Below are positions 7,785 through 10,605 of a DNA stretch of 10,605 nucleotides, piece by piece. The DNA comes from Bacillota bacterium (GTDB taxonomy: Bacteria > Bacillota > Clostridia > Acetivibrionales > DSM-1351): the NCBI GenBank assembly GCA_023426005.1, contig JAFABO010000211.1:1-10605 (forward strand), read 5' to 3'. The notes under the pieces are model-generated. The model was not told where the DNA came from and searched no databases. It saw nothing but the letters and a program-made list of their open reading frames with translations. Position 1 is the stretch's first letter. Every line of letters starts with the position of its first letter. The position numbers and the translations under genes are program-made.

Positions 7785-7979
7785 AATGATCTCCACATAA
7801 AATAATTGAAAATAAGAAAATTTATATTCAATATAGATTTTTGACATTATGGCCGGGATTATACGTTATATCTGTAAATAAAGAAATTAACAGCTCAGAA
7901 ATATGTTAGAACTTTATATTATATTACGAATATTTTAACAGCTAATAACTAAAAATAACATTGCAGAATTAAAACTTCA

Positions 7980-8007
7980 ATTGCCCGGAATAATAAAAAT
8001 GGGCAAT
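7980..8007 (+). promoter_or_regulatory. Perfect 7-bp inverted repeat upstream of sleB
   Basis: ATTGCCC (7980-7986) and GGGCAAT (8001-8007) are exact inverted copies around a 14-nt AT-rich spacer, ending 43 nt before the sleB start. It may be a regulator site or a 5'-leader hairpin; there is no U-tract, so a terminator is unlikely. Confidence 0.35.
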
Positions 8008-8034
8008 AACACAATTTAAATCCGGTGTGAATTT

Positions 8035-8044
8035 GGAAGGAGGT
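8035..8044 (+). promoter_or_regulatory. Shine-Dalgarno setting the TTG start of sleB
   Basis: GGAAGGAGGT is a near-perfect anti-16S match ending 6 nt before TTG 8051. The upstream in-frame GTG 8027 would place this site inside the gene, and the basic start of the signal peptide (KKH) follows the TTG directly. Confidence 0.75.
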
Positions 8045-8050
8045 ACAAGT

Positions 8051-8746
8051 TTGAAAAAGCACATAAAATTAGCTGCTTTTTGTTTAGTCGTTGTTTTCAG
8101 TCTTACTCTTTTAGGTCAAGGATCACTGTACTTTACTGGTACCGCTTCATCCCTCAAGTTAGGAGACAAAGGTCAGGAAGTAAAGGAAATGCAGCAGGAA
8201 TTAAAGAATTGGGGTTATTATGACGGCAAGGTAAATGGAAATTTTGGATACGATACTTTCACTTCAGTACTTAGATATCAAAGGAATTACGGCTTCCGTG
8301 CCAACGGAATCGCAGACAGGAATACACTATTGTCAATGGGCCTTGGTAAAGTTGTTGAAACCGGAACAGTTAATGCCGCTTCAACCAAAGTAACCGATGA
8401 GCAGCTGCTTGCCAGGGTCATAAACGGTGAGGCCAGAGGAGAGCCCTTTGAAGGACAGGTAGCAGTGGGAGCGATAATACTCAACAGGGTTAAGAATTCA
8501 AAGTTCCCCAAGACCCTGGCAGGTGTCATATATCAGCCGGGAGCTTTCACAGCTGTGTCCGACGGGCAGATAAATGTACCCATTGATTCGAAATCCACAG
8601 TGGTCAAGGCGGCCAGAGATGCTCTTGCAGGCTGGGATCCAACCTATGGATGCCTGTATTACTGGAATCCTGCAACGGCTACAAGCAAATGGATATGGTC
8701 AAGAACGGTTAAGCTTAAAATAGGTAAGCACTGGTTTGGAATATAA
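8051..8746 (+). CDS. sleB: Spore cortex-lytic enzyme SleB
   Basis: SleB is a lytic transglycosylase that degrades the muramic-lactam cortex peptidoglycan during germination. The 231-residue protein has an N-terminal signal peptide (KKHIK, hydrophobic 7-27, likely cleavage near TGTASS at 30-34). A peptidoglycan-binding domain follows at about 34-93 (LGDKGQEVKEMQQELKNWGYY, YGFRANGIADRNTL). The catalytic SleB/CwlJ-type hydrolase domain covers about 118-231: VINGEARGEPFEGQVAVGA with probable catalytic Glu127, then ILNRVKNSKFPKTLAGVIYQ, AFTAVSDGQ and the terminal block YYWNPATATSKWIW. This order and size match SleB; CwlJ lacks the binding domain. It lies 14 bp before ypeB, its usual partner. Expression in the forespore is expected from the family (sigma-G in Bacillus), but I see no convincing sigma-G promoter. 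Confidence 0.93.
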   Translation: MKKHIKLAAFCLVVVFSLTLLGQGSLYFTGTASSLKLGDKGQEVKEMQQELKNWGYYDGKVNGNFGYDTFTSVLRYQRNYGFRANGIADRNTLLSMGLGKVVETGTVNAASTKVTDEQLLARVINGEARGEPFEGQVAVGAIILNRVKNSKFPKTLAGVIYQPGAFTAVSDGQINVPIDSKSTVVKAARDALAGWDPTYGCLYYWNPATATSKWIWSRTVKLKIGKHWFGI

Positions 8747-8760
8747 ATGGAGGTGATTTG

Positions 8761-10188
8761 ATGGAACAGAATGAAAATGGAAACGAAAACAAGAACTTGG
8801 AAAATCATGATGACACATGGCAGAAAAGGAGACGCCTGTCCTGGGCAATACCTGTAGCAATTGTTGCAGTGCTGGCATTGGCAGGGGTATCCACATGGGG
8901 ATACTACCAGAGCAAGCAGCTCAATAATATGAGGATAATGATGGACAACCAGTACAGCAGAGCTTTCCTGGATTTGAATGAGTATGTTGACAACCTGGAA
9001 GTTTTATTGGCCAAGTCTATGGTTACTGCGACTCCGAGAGGGACTTCCACAATGCTGGAGGAAGTGTGGCGACAGTCAAATTTGGCTCAGACAAATATGG
9101 GGCAGCTTCCGGTGTCACCTCCCATACTTGAAAAAACCTCCAATTTTCTGACTCAAGTGGGAGATATGGCCTATGCATATAATACAAAGACTGCAAACGG
9201 CCTGCCTTTAAGTGATGACGAATATAAGAGCCTTCAAAAAATGCACGGCTTTGCTTTATCTTTGCAAAACAGCCTCCACGGAATAGAAGAGCAGATCAAT
9301 AATGGAAAGATGGCCTGGGGGACTGCAGGAGGACCAAGGGAGCTGAAAAGCAAAAACACCAAGAATATTCAGACAACACAGTTTGAAAATGTTGATAAGA
9401 ATTTCCAGGAGTACCCTTCAATGATATACGACGGGCCTTATTCAGACCATATGATGAAGGTTAATCCCATAGGTTTGAAGGATGAAAAAATCAATCCTTC
9501 CAGAGCGGAGGAAATCGTCCGGAAGGTAATAGGAAATGATAAGATCCAGGGTATTACACGGCTTGAAGACAGCAAAGAGGGAAGCATAAAAACATACAGG
9601 TATAAGGTAAGCTATAAAAATTCCGACAATGACGGCAGTGCCGAAATTGACATAACACAACAGGGCGGACAGGTATACTGGATGCTTAGGAACAGGAGCG
9701 TCAGTTCGGGAAAGATGTCCATGAATGCTGCCAAAAAGTCTGCACAGGACTTTCTTAAGAAAAATGGGTTCGGCAGTATGAAGGACACCTATTATATGAG
9801 AACCGACGGTACGGCAACAATCTGTTATGCTTATGAACAGGACGGAGTAACTGTCTATCCTGACCTTGTCAAGGTAAAGGTGGCCCTTGATAACGGTGAA
9901 GTGCTGGGAATTGAATCCAAGGGTTATTTGTATAACCACAAGACAAGGGACATTCCTCAAACGCAGCTTACTATTGATCAGGCGAGAAGTAAGGTAAATA
10001 AAAATCTGAAAATCGAGAAGGAAGGCAAGGCAATAATCCCCACGGATTTTAAAACGGAAAAATATTGTTACGAATTTATAGGAGCACTGGATGATCAGAA
10101 ATTTATATTATATGTAAATGCTTTGACCGGAGCCGAGGAGGATATCCTCATGCTGGTCAGCACAGATGAGGGCTCGTTGACTATGTAA
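8761..10188 (+). CDS. ypeB: Germination protein YpeB
   Basis: YpeB is needed for SleB to accumulate stably in the spore inner membrane and cortex, and the two depend on each other. The 475-residue protein has a short Asn/Glu-rich cytosolic start, a basic KRRR at 22-25, and one membrane anchor at about 28-49 (WAIPVAIVAVLALAGVSTW). An extracellular N-terminal helical domain follows (FLDLNEYVDNLEVLLAKSMV, EEVWRQSNLAQTNMGQLPV). The C-terminal half carries three PepSY-like units, at about 245-310, 317-390 and 398-470. The order matches Bacillus YpeB (~450 aa from memory). ATG 8761 has GGAGGTGA (8749-8756) just upstream; the TTG at 8758 is too close to it. It forms a two-gene operon with sleB. A long hairpin follows 78 bp downstream. 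Confidence 0.93.
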   Translation: MEQNENGNENKNLENHDDTWQKRRRLSWAIPVAIVAVLALAGVSTWGYYQSKQLNNMRIMMDNQYSRAFLDLNEYVDNLEVLLAKSMVTATPRGTSTMLEEVWRQSNLAQTNMGQLPVSPPILEKTSNFLTQVGDMAYAYNTKTANGLPLSDDEYKSLQKMHGFALSLQNSLHGIEEQINNGKMAWGTAGGPRELKSKNTKNIQTTQFENVDKNFQEYPSMIYDGPYSDHMMKVNPIGLKDEKINPSRAEEIVRKVIGNDKIQGITRLEDSKEGSIKTYRYKVSYKNSDNDGSAEIDITQQGGQVYWMLRNRSVSSGKMSMNAAKKSAQDFLKKNGFGSMKDTYYMRTDGTATICYAYEQDGVTVYPDLVKVKVALDNGEVLGIESKGYLYNHKTRDIPQTQLTIDQARSKVNKNLKIEKEGKAIIPTDFKTEKYCYEFIGALDDQKFILYVNALTGAEEDILMLVSTDEGSLTM

Positions 10189-10255
10189 TTGCACACAAGG
10201 TGATATATTAAAATGAGAGAATAATAGTGCGCAAATACAACTTCCACAAATGGGA

Positions 10256-10336
10256 AGCTCTATTAGAAGTACATGCTTGAAATCGTAGGGAACCGTACAA
10301 ATTTCAGGCATGTACTTTGAGCTGTTATAATTTTTT
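10256..10336 (+). terminator. Long near-perfect hairpin downstream of ypeB, possible terminator
   Basis: AAGTACATGCTTGAAAT (10267-10283) pairs with 10301-10317 over 17 bp with a single G-U pair and a 17-nt loop. An outer arm AGCTC (10256-10260) can pair with GAGCT (10319-10323) across an asymmetric bulge. T6 begins at 10331, 13 nt after the main stem. The distant T-run and long loop are unusual for an intrinsic terminator, so a structured RNA or a palindromic repeat element is also possible. A small competing hairpin, CTTCC/GGAAG, lies at 10241-10257. Confidence 0.5.
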
Positions 10337-10374
10337 ACATATATTACAATTGCGTTTAACCATTATTTTAAATG

Positions 10375-10403
10375 TTGACGCTGCAAGGATTTATTAATAA
10401 TAT
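10375..10403 (+). promoter_or_regulatory. Predicted sigma-A-type promoter of the marR-like gene
   Basis: TTGACG (10375-10380), a 17-nt spacer and TAATAT (10398-10403) form a plausible promoter. A better TATAAT at 10403-10408 has a 22-nt spacing from this -35 and would need another one. Both place the start of transcription within the operator-like repeats. Confidence 0.5.
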
Positions 10404-10406
10404 ATA

Positions 10407-10435
10407 ATTAGAGTTCTAATAATTTGAATTCTAAT
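10407..10435 (+). promoter_or_regulatory. Tandem near-palindromic operator-like boxes
   Basis: ATTAGAGTTCTAAT (10407-10420) and ATTTGAATTCTAAT (10422-10435) are two copies of one 14-bp near-palindrome spaced 15 bp apart, start to start, agreeing at 12 of 14 positions. They sit directly after the predicted -10, before a MarR-family gene. MarR proteins usually bind such dyads as dimers and repress their own gene, so autoregulation is a reasonable inference. Confidence 0.6.
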
Positions 10436-10478
10436 TAATATAAAATGAGTTTTAAATTTTTTTAGGATAGGAGATAAT

Positions 10479-10605
10479 ATGTTGGATCAGAGAGAATTAA
10501 ATTTACTGCTTGTTAAAGTAGGTGCGGTACATAGGAGGAGATCCACTTATGAATTTATGAAGTGTAATCTCACCGCAGGCCAGCCCAGGATGATAAATTA
10601 CCTGT
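10479..10605 (+). CDS. MarR-family transcriptional regulator, 3' end outside window
   Basis: Only 42 codons are visible from ATG 10479; the frame stays open to the window end. AGGAG (10469-10473) is 5 nt upstream. The sequence MLDQRELNLLLVKVGAVHRR, followed by RSTYEFMKCNLTAGQPRMI and NYL, matches the start of MarR regulators: a dimerisation helix, a His-Arg-Arg stretch, then the L-T-x-GQP-x-x-x-x-YL turn that opens the winged-helix region. MarR proteins bind DNA as dimers and are released by small ligands or oxidants. The target genes are probably downstream, outside the window. Tandem operator-like dyads precede the gene. Confidence 0.75.
   Translation, partial: MLDQRELNLLLVKVGAVHRRRSTYEFMKCNLTAGQPRMINYL

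Larger units (their letters stand above)
7785..8050. other. Divergent intergenic region between glycosyltransferase and sleB
   Basis: This AT-rich 266-bp region must hold both promoters. Toward the minus-strand gene, a TATAAT (plus-strand 7858-7863 as ATTATA) lies about 74 nt before the ATG, with no good -35. Toward sleB, TTGACA at 7841-7846 lacks a well-placed -10. A weak sporulation-type pair (AGAATT 7965-7970, AATAATA 7989-7995) is possible. TTAACAGCT occurs twice (7887-7895, 7935-7943). No coding sequence is evident. Confidence 0.5.

Noticed and set aside
7841..7871. TTGACA at 7841 as a vegetative promoter for sleB
   Set aside because: No acceptable -10 occurs at 16-18 nt spacing; the nearest AT-rich hexamers are at 19 nt or more and match poorly. 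It also lies about 200 bp from the gene.
7887..7943. Direct repeat TTAACAGCT twice in the divergent region
   Set aside because: Nine bases in AT-rich sequence, 48 bp apart, with no further copies noticed; may be chance.
9442..9960. A 172-codon minus-strand open frame antisense to ypeB
   Set aside because: No recognisable domain; the plus strand carries clear YpeB PepSY sequence throughout.

Overview
The window looks like a chromosomal segment of a low-to-moderate GC, Gram-positive, endospore-forming member of the Clostridia. The evidence is a sleB-ypeB germination pair, strong AGGAGG-type ribosome binding sites, GTG and TTG starts, heavy AGA/AGG and ATA codon use, a lipoprotein with a classical lipobox, and a UgtP-type glycolipid glucosyltransferase. 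A relative of Ruminiclostridium/Acetivibrio is my guess from general character only. I see no rRNA, tRNA, CRISPR array, insertion sequence or phage gene.

Layout. Positions 1-5603 hold four co-directional plus-strand genes: the end of a multi-GAF sensor protein, acpS (holo-ACP synthase), a YhaO/SbcD-like exonuclease and a YhaN/SbcC-like ATPase. The last two overlap by 4 bp (ATGA), so they are almost certainly translationally coupled. A hairpin with a U-rich tail may partly separate acpS from the nuclease pair. A near-consensus vegetative promoter (TTGACA-N17-TATAGT) sits over the stop codon of the ATPase gene and drives a lipoprotein with two SH3b-like segments and an NlpC/P60 fold. A UgtP-like glycosyltransferase lies convergently on the minus strand (6672-7784). 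A 266-bp intergenic region separates it from the divergent sleB-ypeB operon (8051-10188). A 290-bp gap then holds a long near-perfect hairpin, a promoter and two near-palindromic operator-like boxes, followed by the start of a MarR-family regulator cut by the window edge.

How the genes fit together. The right half is about the envelope and spore: a lipoprotein with a peptidoglycan-hydrolase fold, glycolipid synthesis, the spore cortex-lytic enzyme and its partner YpeB. The left half joins signalling, acyl-carrier-protein activation and DNA-end processing, a grouping that need not be functional.

Most notable points: (i) the NlpC/P60 domain has Ser in place of the catalytic Cys and Asp in place of the catalytic His, so it is probably a pseudoenzyme or binding module; (ii) the SbcC-like ATPase carries two hydrophobic segments where a zinc hook would be expected, and is short; (iii) the GAF protein ends in what looks like a contracted GGDEF domain without its signature; (iv) the MarR gene has tandem operator-like dyads just downstream of its predicted promoter. 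I did not find a convincing entirely new multi-gene system here.
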